Assembly: GCF_046546475.1 (NCBI RefSeq)
Contig: NZ_JBKGXS010000001.1
Span: 186,001 to 250,000 of the forward strand
DNA length: 64,000 nucleotides
Reading direction: 5' to 3'
From: Pseudonocardia phyllosphaerae
GTDB taxonomy: Bacteria; Actinomycetota; Actinomycetes; Mycobacteriales; Pseudonocardiaceae
Position 1 is the first letter of the stretch, and each line of letters begins with the position of its first letter. The notes under the pieces are model-generated. The model was not told the origin of the DNA. It worked only from the letters and a program-made list of their open reading frames with translations, and did no database searches. The position numbers and the translations under genes were made by a program. Positions 16,080-23,908 of the stretch are shown piece after piece.

Positions 16080-16484
16080 TCAGCCCTCCACCGCGGCCGG
16101 GTCCATCCACACGAACTCCCACCGGTGCCCGGTCGGGTCGTCGACGCTGCGCCCGTACATGAAGCCGTGGTCCTGGGTGTCCCCACCGACGGTTCCACCG
16201 TTCGCCAGCGCGGCGTCGGCCAGCCGGTCGACCTCGTCGCGGCTCTCCACCCCGAGCGCGTTGATCTGCAGGCACGTCGTCTGCGGGTCACCGATCTCCT
16301 TCTTGGTGAAGTCGGCGAAGCGCTCGCGGGTCATCAGCATGATCACGATGGCGTCGCCGACCACGAAGGACGCGGTGTTGTCGTCGGAGAACTGGGCGTT
16401 GAAGGTGAAGCCGAGGCCGGCGTAGAAGGTCTTCGACGCGTCCAGGTCGGTGACCGGCAGGTTCGGGAAGATCATGTTCGGCAT
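16080..16484 (-). CDS. VOC / glyoxalase-like superfamily protein
   Basis: The 134-residue protein has the paired beta-alpha-beta-beta-beta modules of the vicinal oxygen chelate fold: FPNLPVTDLDASKTFYAGLG at the start and DPTGHRWEFVWMDP at the end. It resembles the YP_/PhnB-like lactoylglutathione lyase group often annotated as glyoxalase/bleomycin resistance proteins. Metal ligands of true glyoxalase I are not fully present, so the activity is unknown. The ATG at 16484 has GGGAG upstream. It converges on aroQ and is divergent from the oxidoreductase at 16601. Confidence 0.83.
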   Translation of the reverse strand: MPNMIFPNLPVTDLDASKTFYAGLGFTFNAQFSDDNTASFVVGDAIVIMLMTRERFADFTKKEIGDPQTTCLQINALGVESRDEVDRLADAALANGGTVGGDTQDHGFMYGRSVDDPTGHRWEFVWMDPAAVEG

Positions 16485-16600
16485 GGCGGGCTCCCGGTGC
16501 TCGTCGGCGCCGGGGCTCCGGTGCCGTTCGAAGGTGCAGACCCCGATCTCGCCGGGGACTCATCGATCGTCACGAAGATCTTTCCGGCAGGATCGTCGGC

Positions 16601-17590
16601 ATGACCGTGAAGTGGGGAATCATCGGACCGGGCCGGATCGCCGACAACGTCGCGCCGGACTTCGCGCACGTCCCGGACGCCGAGCTGGTCGCGGTCGCGT
16701 CCCGCTCGACCGACCGGGCGACGGCGTTCGCCGACAAGCACGGCATCGGCCGCGTCCACACCGGCTACCAGGCGATCCTCGACGATCCCGAGGTCGACGT
16801 CGTCTACATCGCGACCCCGCACCCGCAGCACCGCGGACAGGCGCTGGCCGCGCTGCGGGCCGGCAAGGCCGTCATGGTCGAGAAGGCGTTCACCGTCAGC
16901 TCGGTCGCCACCCGGGAGATCGCGGCCGTCGCCCGCGACCGCGGGGTCTTCGCGATGGAGGCCATGTGGACGCGGTTCTTCCCGGCGATCGTCCGGATGC
17001 GGGAGCTGATCGCCGAGGGCGCGATCGGGGAGGTCCGCTCGGTGCAGGCCGACCTCGGCGTCCGGAACCGGACCGAGGCCGACGACCGCTTCTTCTCCCC
17101 GGAGCTGGGTGGCGGTGCGCTGTTCGACCTCGGCGTCTACGTCATCTCGTTCGCCCAGATGGTCCTGGGCAGCCCGTCCGCCATCGCCGCGAGCGGCGCA
17201 CTGGCTCCGACGGGCGTCGACCTCGAGGAGTCGATCCTGCTCGGCTGGCCGGACGGCCGCAGCGCCGCGCTGCAGGTCAGCCTGCAGTGCGCCATGCCGG
17301 GATCCGCGATGGTCATTGGCACCGACGGCTGGATCGAGGTGCCGCCGCGCTTCCACCACCCGGACCGGATCGTCGTCCACCGGCACGGTGCCGACGCCGA
17401 GGAGATCGTGCTGCGGGCGGCCGGGCGCGGCTACACCCACGAGATCGAGGAGGTCACCCGGCGGATCGCCGCAGGGGAGACCGAGAGCCCGGTGATGCCG
17501 CTGGCCGACACCGTCGCGGTGCAGGACATCATGGCGGCCGTCGCGGACCGGCTGGGGATGGTGCCGGAGGAGGGGCCCGCATCGCTCTGA
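16601..17590 (+). CDS. Gfo/Idh/MocA-family NAD(P)-dependent oxidoreductase
   Basis: The 329-residue protein has an N-terminal Rossmann domain (WGIIGPGRIADNVAPDF, VAVASRS) with the family strand VVYIATPHPQHRGQALAAL and the substrate-site lysine in VMVEKAFT, where most members have EKP. The C-terminal alpha/beta domain begins with MEAMWTRFFPAI and contains GGGALFDLGVY, as in trans-dihydrodiol or sugar dehydrogenases. The substrate is probably a sugar or cyclic polyol. The ATG follows a CAGGAT hexamer by 7 nt, so a leaderless transcript is likely. It is a single gene, 110 bp before the peptide transporter. Confidence 0.88.
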   Translation: MTVKWGIIGPGRIADNVAPDFAHVPDAELVAVASRSTDRATAFADKHGIGRVHTGYQAILDDPEVDVVYIATPHPQHRGQALAALRAGKAVMVEKAFTVSSVATREIAAVARDRGVFAMEAMWTRFFPAIVRMRELIAEGAIGEVRSVQADLGVRNRTEADDRFFSPELGGGALFDLGVYVISFAQMVLGSPSAIAASGALAPTGVDLEESILLGWPDGRSAALQVSLQCAMPGSAMVIGTDGWIEVPPRFHHPDRIVVHRHGADAEEIVLRAAGRGYTHEIEEVTRRIAAGETESPVMPLADTVAVQDIMAAVADRLGMVPEEGPASL

Positions 17591-17700
17591 CCTCCGGTTA
17601 CGGCCACGCTGCGAGGTCTCGTCGTCGCAGGTCGTTGCTGTGAGCAAACAATCTCCGGCGAACTCTTTACGCGGGGGCTACCAGCGGGTAGACCGGCCCG

Positions 17701-19167
17701 GTGACCGACCTCACCGCTTCAACGCCGCGCCGGGAGAAGACCTTTCTCGGCCACCCGGCTCAGCTCAGCACGCTGTTCGGCGTCGAGATGTTCGAGCGCT
17801 TCTCGTTCTACGGCATGCAGGGAATCCTGCTGTACTACATGTACTTCGCCGTGACCGAGGGCGGACTCGGGATCAACGAGGGGGTCGCAACGGGCATCGT
17901 CGGTGCCTACAGCGGCACCGTCTACCTGTCGACGATCCTCGCGGCCTGGACGGCGGACCGGCTCTTCGGTCCGGAAAGGGTCCTGTTCGGCAGCGCGCTC
18001 TCGGTGATGGCCGGGCACATCGCGCTGGCCCTGATCCCCGGCGGGGCCGGGCTCGCGATCGGCCTCGTGCTCGTCGCGTTCGGCAGCGGCGGAGTGAAGG
18101 CCAACGCCTCCACCATCCTCGCCACGCTCTACGGCCCGGGCGACGACCGGCGCGACGCCGGTTTCTCGATCTTCTACCTGGGCGTCAACATCGGGGCCTT
18201 CCTCGGCCCGATCCTGACCGACGGGCTGCGCGTGGTGGCCGGTTTCCACATCGGCTTCGGCCTGGCCGCCGTCGGTATGGCCATCGGCCTGACCCAGTAC
18301 TGGTTCAACCGCCGCAAGCTCCCCGAGTCCGGGTTCCAGGTGCCGAACCCGCTGCCGCGAGCGGCCCGGGCGCGTGCCCTCGCCGTGGGCGTCGGCGTGC
18401 TGGTCGTCATCGCGGTGCTGCTGCTGACCGGTGTCATCACGGCCAACCGGCTGAAGTGGATCGTGTTCGGCGTCGTCATCGTCGCCGCCATCAGCTACTT
18501 CACCCTGCTGCTGCGCAGTCCGAGGGTGGACCGGGTGGAGCGGCGCCGGGTGGTGGCCTTCATCCCGATGTGGCTGGTCAGCGCCGTGTTCTGGGCGATC
18601 TTCCAGCAGATCTTCACGGTGCTGGCGATCTACTCCGAGAAGCGCCTGGACCGGTCGGTCTTCGGCCTCTTCGAGATGCCCCCGGGCTGGAGCCAGTCCA
18701 TCGAGCCGATCTTCGTCATCCTGCTGGCCGGCGTCTACGCGACGGTCTGGACCAAGCTCGGGCCGCGCCAGCCGTCGTCGCCGCTGAAGATGGCCATCGG
18801 CACGATCATCATCGGCCTCGGCTTCCTGGTCTTCATCCCGTTCGCCGGCACCGGCGCCAACGGCACCCCGCTGCTGGTCCTCGTGCTGATCATGCTGATC
18901 TTCTGCCTCGGTGAGCTCATGACCTCGCCGGTCGGACAGTCGCTGTCCACGAAGCTCGCGCCGCAGGCGTTCCAGACCCAGATGGTCGCGCTGTTCTTCC
19001 TGTCGGTGTCGCTGGGCTCGGTGCTCTCCGGGCTGCTCGCCGACTACTACACCCCCGAGAACGAGGTCGCCTACTTCGGCATCACCGGCATCGTGGCGAT
19101 CGTGGTCGGCCTGATCGTCATCGCGATGATTCCCAAGATCAAGGGCCTGATGGAGGGCGTCCGCTAG
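17701..19167 (+). CDS. POT/PTR2-family proton-dependent oligopeptide transporter
   Basis: The 488-residue membrane protein should import di- and tripeptides with protons. It has about 14 predicted membrane segments. The POT signature ExxERFxYYG is present as EMFERFSFYGMQ near the N-terminus, and the second family signature is recognisable around FGSGGVKANASTI and GFSIFYLGVNIGAFLGP. The length is usual for DtpT-like proteins. The GTG start lies 6 nt after TAGACC, so it is probably leaderless. The promoter region 17620-17700 is locally AT-richer. No regulator is adjacent. Confidence 0.92.
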   Translation: MTDLTASTPRREKTFLGHPAQLSTLFGVEMFERFSFYGMQGILLYYMYFAVTEGGLGINEGVATGIVGAYSGTVYLSTILAAWTADRLFGPERVLFGSALSVMAGHIALALIPGGAGLAIGLVLVAFGSGGVKANASTILATLYGPGDDRRDAGFSIFYLGVNIGAFLGPILTDGLRVVAGFHIGFGLAAVGMAIGLTQYWFNRRKLPESGFQVPNPLPRAARARALAVGVGVLVVIAVLLLTGVITANRLKWIVFGVVIVAAISYFTLLLRSPRVDRVERRRVVAFIPMWLVSAVFWAIFQQIFTVLAIYSEKRLDRSVFGLFEMPPGWSQSIEPIFVILLAGVYATVWTKLGPRQPSSPLKMAIGTIIIGLGFLVFIPFAGTGANGTPLLVLVLIMLIFCLGELMTSPVGQSLSTKLAPQAFQTQMVALFFLSVSLGSVLSGLLADYYTPENEVAYFGITGIVAIVVGLIVIAMIPKIKGLMEGVR

Positions 19168-19209
19168 CCCCGAGCAGGCGAAATTCCTGTGTCGTCGAAC
19201 ACGGGTTCG

Positions 19210-19243
19210 AGCTGTCCCCAGCTGTGTGCACACCTGTGGACAA
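19210..19243. other. DnaA-box-like site and half of an inverted pair
   Basis: TGTGGACAA at 19235-19243 is a perfect actinobacterial DnaA-box match (TTGTCCACA on the minus strand). Next to it, GTCCCCAGCTGTG at 19214-19226 recurs in inverted orientation as CACAGCTGGGGAC at 20589-20601, where further near-boxes (GTCCACA, TGTGGACGA) occur. The pair flanks the small gene at 19266 and the NmrA gene. Whether DnaA binds here is unknown. Confidence 0.4.
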
Positions 19244-19265
19244 CTCGCCCCGCCCTGGGGACGGA

Positions 19266-19544
19266 TCACCGGCGACGGGTGCGCCGCACCGTCGGCCGGT
19301 CCATCCCGTCGCCGGTCATCTCCCGGGCGATCCGCACGACGTGCGTGCGGACGTCCGGGGGCAGGTCGGCGACGCGCAGGGCCAGCTGTTCGAGCACCGA
19401 GGCCAGGCCGAACGCCATCTCGGGGGTCGACAGTCCGGCGTAGTGCGCCTGGACGGCCTCGTGGCGCAGCCGGGCCGCCGCGGCGAGCACGGTCTCGCGG
19501 TCGGTGCGCAGTGCCACCAGCCGGCGTCGTTCGTGGGTGTTCAT
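19266..19544 (-). CDS. Small helical protein of unknown function
   Basis: The 92-residue product starts at an ATG at 19544 behind GGGGGACC. It is helical and charged: MNTHERRRLVALRTDRETVL, AAAARLRHEAVQAHYAGLS, EMAFGLASVLEQLALRVADL and a basic C-terminus (RPTVRRTRRR). No membrane segment, cysteine or known motif is visible. Codon bias is like that of its neighbours, which supports a real gene. The basic tail suggests nucleic acid contact, but this is weak. It is separated by 120 bp from the NmrA gene on the same strand. Confidence 0.55.
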   Translation of the reverse strand: MNTHERRRLVALRTDRETVLAAAARLRHEAVQAHYAGLSTPEMAFGLASVLEQLALRVADLPPDVRTHVVRIAREMTGDGMDRPTVRRTRRR

Positions 19545-19664
19545 GGTCCCCCGGGGTCGCGGGCGTGCAGGTTTCGCCCGGGGGAGCGGGCGCGGTGACG
19601 ATGGTGCCGTGCCCGCTCCGTCCGGGGCCAGCGAAGTCCCCGAGATGTCGCACACACGTTCGAT

Positions 19665-20498
19665 CTACAGGGGCAGTTCCGCCGCCCACTGCTCGACGGT
19701 GAGCGCCTCGCCGGTGCGCGGGCCGTGCGCCCGCACCCGGCCCTCGTTGAACGCGCGGTTCATCGCCACGTGCAGTCGCGCCGAGTCCGCCGGCATCCCC
19801 GCTCGCTGCAGCACGTTCTCCATCTCCTCGTCCGGCAGCCGGACGTAGCCCAGTTCGGGCAGTCCGAGCCGGGCCCCGAGCGCCGTGACGACCTCGGGCA
19901 CCGTCCGGTCCGCCGCTCCCTGCGTCTCGACCACCGCCGGTGCGTCCGGGGTGAGCAGCGCGGTCGCGGCGGCCCGGCCGACGTCGCGGGTCGCGACCAT
20001 CGGCAGCGCGACGCCCGGGTCGATCGAGTCCGCGTGCATCCCGTGCTCGCACATGATCTGCAGCGACCACAGGAACGACTCGAGGAACATCCCCGGCCGC
20101 AGCCGGGTGACCTGCGCGTCCAGTGTCGCGAGACGTTCCTCCTGCTCGTGCAGGCTCCCGAGGTAGCCGGTCGTGGCCAGGTCCGGCCCGCCCGGGACCT
20201 CCGCGCCGAGCGAGCTCAGCGCGACCACCCGCGGCACGCCGGTCGCGCGCAGCGCCTCGGTGATCGAGCTTCCGAGCCGGGCCTGGTGGCAGGCGTAGCC
20301 GGGCGCGGTGACGTCCATCGGCAGCAGGACGAACGCGGCGTCGGCGCCGTCGAGCGCCCGCCGCAGGAAGTCCGGATCGGCGATGTCGCCGCGGAACCCG
20401 GACCGGCGCGAGACGGCTCGCACGTCCTCGCCCGCGTCCGCCAGCTCCGTCACGACCTGCGAACCCACGTTCCCGGTGGCGCCCAGAACGGTGATCAT
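19665..20498 (-). CDS. NmrA-like NAD(P)-binding protein (atypical SDR)
   Basis: The 277-residue protein begins with the nucleotide-binding motif TVLGATGNVGSQVV and has RGDIADPDFLRRALDGADAAF, RVVALSSLG and RPGMFLESFLW, which are typical of NmrA/HSCARG-like proteins and of QorB-type quinone reductases. The atypical SDR catalytic Tyr-Lys pair is not evident, so it may be a redox sensor or a quinone reductase. I start at the ATG at 20498, which has GGGGAG upstream; the GTG one codon earlier is equivalent. It is divergent from an AraC regulator at 20632, a pairing that suggests the regulator controls it. Confidence 0.85.
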   Translation of the reverse strand: MITVLGATGNVGSQVVTELADAGEDVRAVSRRSGFRGDIADPDFLRRALDGADAAFVLLPMDVTAPGYACHQARLGSSITEALRATGVPRVVALSSLGAEVPGGPDLATTGYLGSLHEQEERLATLDAQVTRLRPGMFLESFLWSLQIMCEHGMHADSIDPGVALPMVATRDVGRAAATALLTPDAPAVVETQGAADRTVPEVVTALGARLGLPELGYVRLPDEEMENVLQRAGMPADSARLHVAMNRAFNEGRVRAHGPRTGEALTVEQWAAELPL

Positions 20499-20631
20499 CA
20501 CGTGCTCCCCTCGTCGGTGTGCATCCAGAGTCGGCTCCGAGTTCCGGACACAACAGCGTCATGAGTACGGTCTGGTTGCTCATCCGTCCACAGCTGGGGA
20601 CGAGCTGTGGACGAACTGTCATGCTGTACCG

Positions 20632-21612
20632 GTGTCCGCAGCACCGCCGTTCCCGATCGCCGACCCGCTCGGCGAGGCGCTGCACGTCCTGCGGATGAGC
20701 GGGGTCTTCTACTGCCGCTCCGAGCTGAGTGAGCCGTGGGGGATGACGCTGCCCGCGACGCCGGGCTGCCTGTGGTTCCACGTCGTCACCTCCGGCGGCG
20801 GCCGGCTCGACGGGCCCGGCGGTGACGACGAGCCGCTCCGGCCCGGCGAGCTCGTCGTCGTCCCGCACGGCAGCGGGCACGTGCTGCGCAGTGGACCCGG
20901 CGTGCTCACCCCGGACATCCGGTCGATCCCGCATCCGATGCTCGACGGCCGCTACGCGCTGCTCCGGCACGGCGGGGACGGTCCGGTGACCCGGATGGTC
21001 TGCGGCGCAGTCCGGTTCTCCCACCCGGCGGCCCGCGACCTCGTCGACCGGCTCCCGCCGCTGATCCGGGTGGAGCCGTCGCCGCTGGCCGATCGGGTGC
21101 AGGACACGCTGCGGCTGCTCGCCGCGGAGGTCGAGGGTGGCGGCCCGGGCAGCGACGCGGTGATCACCCGGCTCGCGGACGTGCTGGTCATCCAGGCCGT
21201 CCGCACCCGGCTGGAGCGCGACGCGACCGCCCGCACCGGCTGGCTCGGTGCGCTCGCCGACGACCGGATCGGCCGGGCGCTGGCCGCGGTGCACCGCGAG
21301 CCGGAGCGGGACTGGACGGTCGCGTCCCTCGCGGCGGTGGCGGCGATGTCCCGCTCGGCGTTCGCGGCGCGGTTCACCGAGCTCGTCGGCGAGCCGGCGA
21401 TGGGATACGTGACGCGGTGGCGGATGCAGGCGGCCGTCGACGTCCTGTCGGTGGGTGATGCGACAGTGGCCGAGGCCGCGCGCCGGTTCGGCTACCGCTC
21501 CGAGGCCGCGTTCGTCCGGGCCTTCGCACGGGTGGTCGGGGAGTCCCCGGGCCAGGTGCGCAGGCGGGCCGCGACGCGGGGCCCGGCCGGGCTGGACGTG
21601 TTCGCGGACTGA
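20632..21612 (+). CDS. AraC-family transcriptional regulator with cupin sensor domain
   Basis: The 326-residue protein has an N-terminal AraC-binding cupin (Cupin_6) domain (LHVLRMSGVFYCRSELSEPW, LRPGELVVVPHGSGHVL) and a C-terminal double helix-turn-helix (WTVASLAAVAAMSRSAFAAR, then GDATVAEAARRFGYRSEAAF). Such proteins activate or repress a divergent oxidoreductase gene; here the neighbour is the NmrA protein. A CATGCT hexamer ends 6 nt before the GTG at 20632, so the transcript is probably leaderless. The 130-bp gap to the divergent gene holds DnaA-box-like and palindromic sequence (AGCTGGGGACGAGCT around 20593-20607) that could be its operator. Confidence 0.88.
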   Translation: MSAAPPFPIADPLGEALHVLRMSGVFYCRSELSEPWGMTLPATPGCLWFHVVTSGGGRLDGPGGDDEPLRPGELVVVPHGSGHVLRSGPGVLTPDIRSIPHPMLDGRYALLRHGGDGPVTRMVCGAVRFSHPAARDLVDRLPPLIRVEPSPLADRVQDTLRLLAAEVEGGGPGSDAVITRLADVLVIQAVRTRLERDATARTGWLGALADDRIGRALAAVHREPERDWTVASLAAVAAMSRSAFAARFTELVGEPAMGYVTRWRMQAAVDVLSVGDATVAEAARRFGYRSEAAFVRAFARVVGESPGQVRRRAATRGPAGLDVFAD

Positions 21613-22016
21613 CCCAGGGGGTCGTACGCATGTTCGATGCGGGCGTGCTACGCTGCAACTACAACAGCGAACAACAGTTCGACATGCACTCGATCGTCTC
21701 GTATCGCACAGTATCGTGACGGTCGTAGAGAGTGCTATGCGGAGGCATCGACGGGCGTCGATGCCGTCGTATGCACGTGTCTTGTTGGGTAGCTAGAAAA
21801 TGGTAGACGGGGCGATCGACGACTCGATGGCGTCGTATGTCGTTCTCTAGTGCTGCCGCGAGAGCGGTCGAGAGAGTGCGAGTATCGGGCTCCGCTCGGG
21901 TTCTCTGCTGCCCTCTAGCGGCTCCGGTAGAGAGTCGGATACGGCGGCATCGATGACATACAGCGGTTGTCGGAGTCACTTCCGGGAGTAGCCCCTGACA
22001 TCCGGAGGACCGACCG
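21613..22016. other. Low-GC intergenic island with degenerate repeats and hairpins
   Basis: This 404-bp gap has no supported gene and an unusual composition: by hand count 21661-21960 is about 58% GC, against roughly 74% around it. A perfect 10-bp stem with a 2-nt loop lies at 21744-21765 and a second hairpin at 21913-21932 (CTCTA ... TAGAG). Two 28-bp direct repeats (21725-21752 and 21927-21954) share GTAGAGAGT and GGCATCGA. A second pair, around 21756-21773 and 21819-21840, shares CGTCGTATG after a hairpin arm. Very short frames on both strands repeat a Ser-Met-x-x-Tyr pattern, probably by virtue of the repeats. A small RNA gene, a remnant element or a leader of the next gene are possible. 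Confidence 0.5.
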
Positions 22017-22538
22017 ATGCTCGACCTGACGCCCGCCTGTGCCGCCCTCGCCGACCGTGTCGAGGCAGTCGGCGACCACGAGCTCGGCCTCCCGACGCCC
22101 TGTGCAGGCTGGGCTGTCCGAGACCTGCTCGCCCACCTCGACCTCGTCGCCGGCGGTGACGGTCGCCCGGTCGAGGACCGGACCGATCTCGCCGTCCGGT
22201 TGCGCACCGTGCCCGCGGCCTGGGCCGATCCGGCCGCGTGGGAGGGCGCCTCCGGTGACCCCGAGCTGCCGAACGCGACGTGGGGCCGGATCGCGCTGAC
22301 CGAGGCCGTCGTACACGGCTGGGACCTCGCCGTCGCGCGGGGTGAGGCGTTCGAGCTGCCGGACGAGACGCTCCGGGCCTGTCTGGAGCACGTCGAGGAG
22401 TTCGTACCGGCGGCACCGCTGTCCGAACTCTGGGGCCGCGGCCCGCAGCCGGTCGGCGCCGCGGCCGGTGTCCTCGACCGGATCGTCGCGGCAACCGGTC
22501 GGCGGCCCGCGGAGCATCTGTGGCCGAGGAGTACGTGA
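22017..22538 (+). CDS. TIGR03086-type metal-binding protein (maleylpyruvate isomerase N-terminal / DinB-like)
   Basis: The 173-residue protein is a four-helix DinB-like fold of the mycothiol-dependent maleylpyruvate isomerase group: LGLPTPCAGWAVRDLLAHLD near the start with a metal-ligand His, and LTEAVVHGWDLAVARG with the second His-containing motif. These are the TIGR03086 hallmarks in actinobacteria. Members may be mycothiol- or bacillithiol-type thiol transferases, but few have been tested. The ATG follows CCGGAGGACC, a good ribosome site. It lies just after the low-GC island and 70 bp before the SDR gene. Confidence 0.85.
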   Translation: MLDLTPACAALADRVEAVGDHELGLPTPCAGWAVRDLLAHLDLVAGGDGRPVEDRTDLAVRLRTVPAAWADPAAWEGASGDPELPNATWGRIALTEAVVHGWDLAVARGEAFELPDETLRACLEHVEEFVPAAPLSELWGRGPQPVGAAAGVLDRIVAATGRRPAEHLWPRST

Positions 22539-22608
22539 GAGCGCTTCGATCGACGATTTTCCGCGCTGAGGTACCCCTCGGCGCAGTGGCCTTGCGAGGG
22601 TGACCCCC

Positions 22609-23349
22609 ATGAACGCAGTGGCGGTGGTGACCGGAGCCGGGACGGGCATCGGGGAGGCGGTGTCGCGCACCCTGCTCGACGCCGGGTGGCGGGTCGCGCT
22701 GGCCGGCCGCCGGACCGAGCGGCTGGAGACCGTGGCCGCGGCGTACCCGCAGAACGCGCTCCCGGTCGCCACCGACGTCACCGACGAGACCTCGGTCCGC
22801 GCCCTGTTCGACGCCGCGCGCGAGCGCTGGGGCCGGATCGACCTGCTGGTCAACAACGCCGGCACGTTCGGCCCGGCCGGCACCGTCGACGAGATCGCGG
22901 TCGCCGACTGGCGCGCCGCCGTCGAGGTCAACCTGACCGGCTCGTTCCTCTGCGCGCAGCAGGCGTTCGCGGCGATGCGTGCCCAGGACCCGCAGGGCGG
23001 CCGGATCATCAACAACGGCTCGATCTCCGCGCACGTCCCGCGGCCGGGCAGCGCCGCGTACACCGCGACCAAGCACGCGATCACCGGGCTGACCAAGTCG
23101 CTCTCGCTCGACGGCCGCCCGTTCGGCATCGCCTGCGGCCAGATCGACATCGGCAACGCGGCCACCGACATGACCGCCGGCATCGCGACCGGGGCGAAGC
23201 AGGCCGACGGCACGGTCGCGCCGGAGCCGACCTTCGACGTCGCGCACGTCGCCGAGGCGATCCGCTACATGGCCGAGCTGCCGCTGGACGCCAACGTCCA
23301 GTTCCTCACCATCGCCGCGACGACGATGCCGTGGCTGGCCCGCGGCTGA
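22609..23349 (+). CDS. Short-chain dehydrogenase/reductase
   Basis: The 246-residue classical SDR has the cofactor motif TGAGTGIGEAV (8-18), NNAGTFG, and the catalytic Ser in INNGSISAHV followed by YTATKHAITG with Tyr and Lys. The residue after the second strand is Arg-rich (AGRRTERLE), which suggests NADP(H). The substrate is unknown. I start at the ATG at 22609, which has GCGAGGGTG upstream; a GTG three codons earlier is possible. The next gene begins 82 bp downstream on the same strand. Confidence 0.88.
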   Translation: MNAVAVVTGAGTGIGEAVSRTLLDAGWRVALAGRRTERLETVAAAYPQNALPVATDVTDETSVRALFDAARERWGRIDLLVNNAGTFGPAGTVDEIAVADWRAAVEVNLTGSFLCAQQAFAAMRAQDPQGGRIINNGSISAHVPRPGSAAYTATKHAITGLTKSLSLDGRPFGIACGQIDIGNAATDMTAGIATGAKQADGTVAPEPTFDVAHVAEAIRYMAELPLDANVQFLTIAATTMPWLARG

Positions 23350-23431
23350 GGCCGCAGGCGGAGCGGCCACCCACGGGAGACCGTCTCGTAGTGAGACGCC
23401 CGGGACCCCACGGAGCCGGGAGACTGCGGGG

Positions 23432-23896
23432 ATGACCAGCGCGATGCACGTCCTGCGGCTGTTCGTGCACGCCCGGTCCCGCCAGCCCGTCCTGCTGCTG
23501 GGCGAGGACGGCGGAGACCGGTGCGTCCCGGTCTTCCTGCGCCCGCCCCAGGCCGAGGTCATCGCGGCCGGTCCGCGCGGCGAGGAGAGCGTCCCGATCC
23601 CGCTCGACGTGCTGTTCCCGGTCGTCGAGGCGCTCGGCCGCACGCTGCGCTCGGTGGAGATCACCGACCTCGTCGACGGCGTCTACACCGCCGAGCTGGT
23701 GTTCGACGACGACACCCGGCTCTCGGTCCTGCCCTCGGACGCGCTCGCGCTGGCCGTGCGGGAGCAGCTGCCGATCGCCATGGCCGACCACGTCCTGGAG
23801 GAGGCGGGCCAGCCCGACCCGGGCGAGCCCGCCGACAAGCAGGTCCGGGAGTTCCGCGAGTTCATCGACGAGGTCACCCCGGACGACTTCCGCTGA
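23432..23896 (+). CDS. BFN (bifunctional nuclease, DUF151) domain protein
   Basis: The 154-residue protein matches the BFN family: VPVFLRPPQAEVIAAG corresponds to the conserved core (LPIWIGxxEAxAIA), followed by LRSVEITDLVDGVYTAELVF and LPSDALALAVREQLPIAM. Plant members degrade DNA and RNA; bacterial members are mostly untested. In many actinobacteria a longer relative sits beside a MerR regulator, which is not the case here. The gene ends only 12 bp from the convergent ABC exporter, with no room for a hairpin between. Confidence 0.82.
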   Translation: MTSAMHVLRLFVHARSRQPVLLLGEDGGDRCVPVFLRPPQAEVIAAGPRGEESVPIPLDVLFPVVEALGRTLRSVEITDLVDGVYTAELVFDDDTRLSVLPSDALALAVREQLPIAMADHVLEEAGQPDPGEPADKQVREFREFIDEVTPDDFR

Positions 23897-23908
23897 GGCA
23901 CCCGCAGC

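Noticed and set aside
17719..21294. A 1191-codon open frame on the minus strand
   Set aside because: It is antisense to the peptide transporter, the AraC regulator and intergenic sequence, is dominated by Arg/Gly/Ala/Asp runs typical of reading GC-rich genes backwards, and has no recognisable domain.
21684..21846. Three micro-frames of 11-19 codons in the low-GC island sharing Ser-x-x-Ser-Tyr
   Set aside because: No ribosome sites are visible and the similarity follows from the DNA repeats, so I do not call them as genes.
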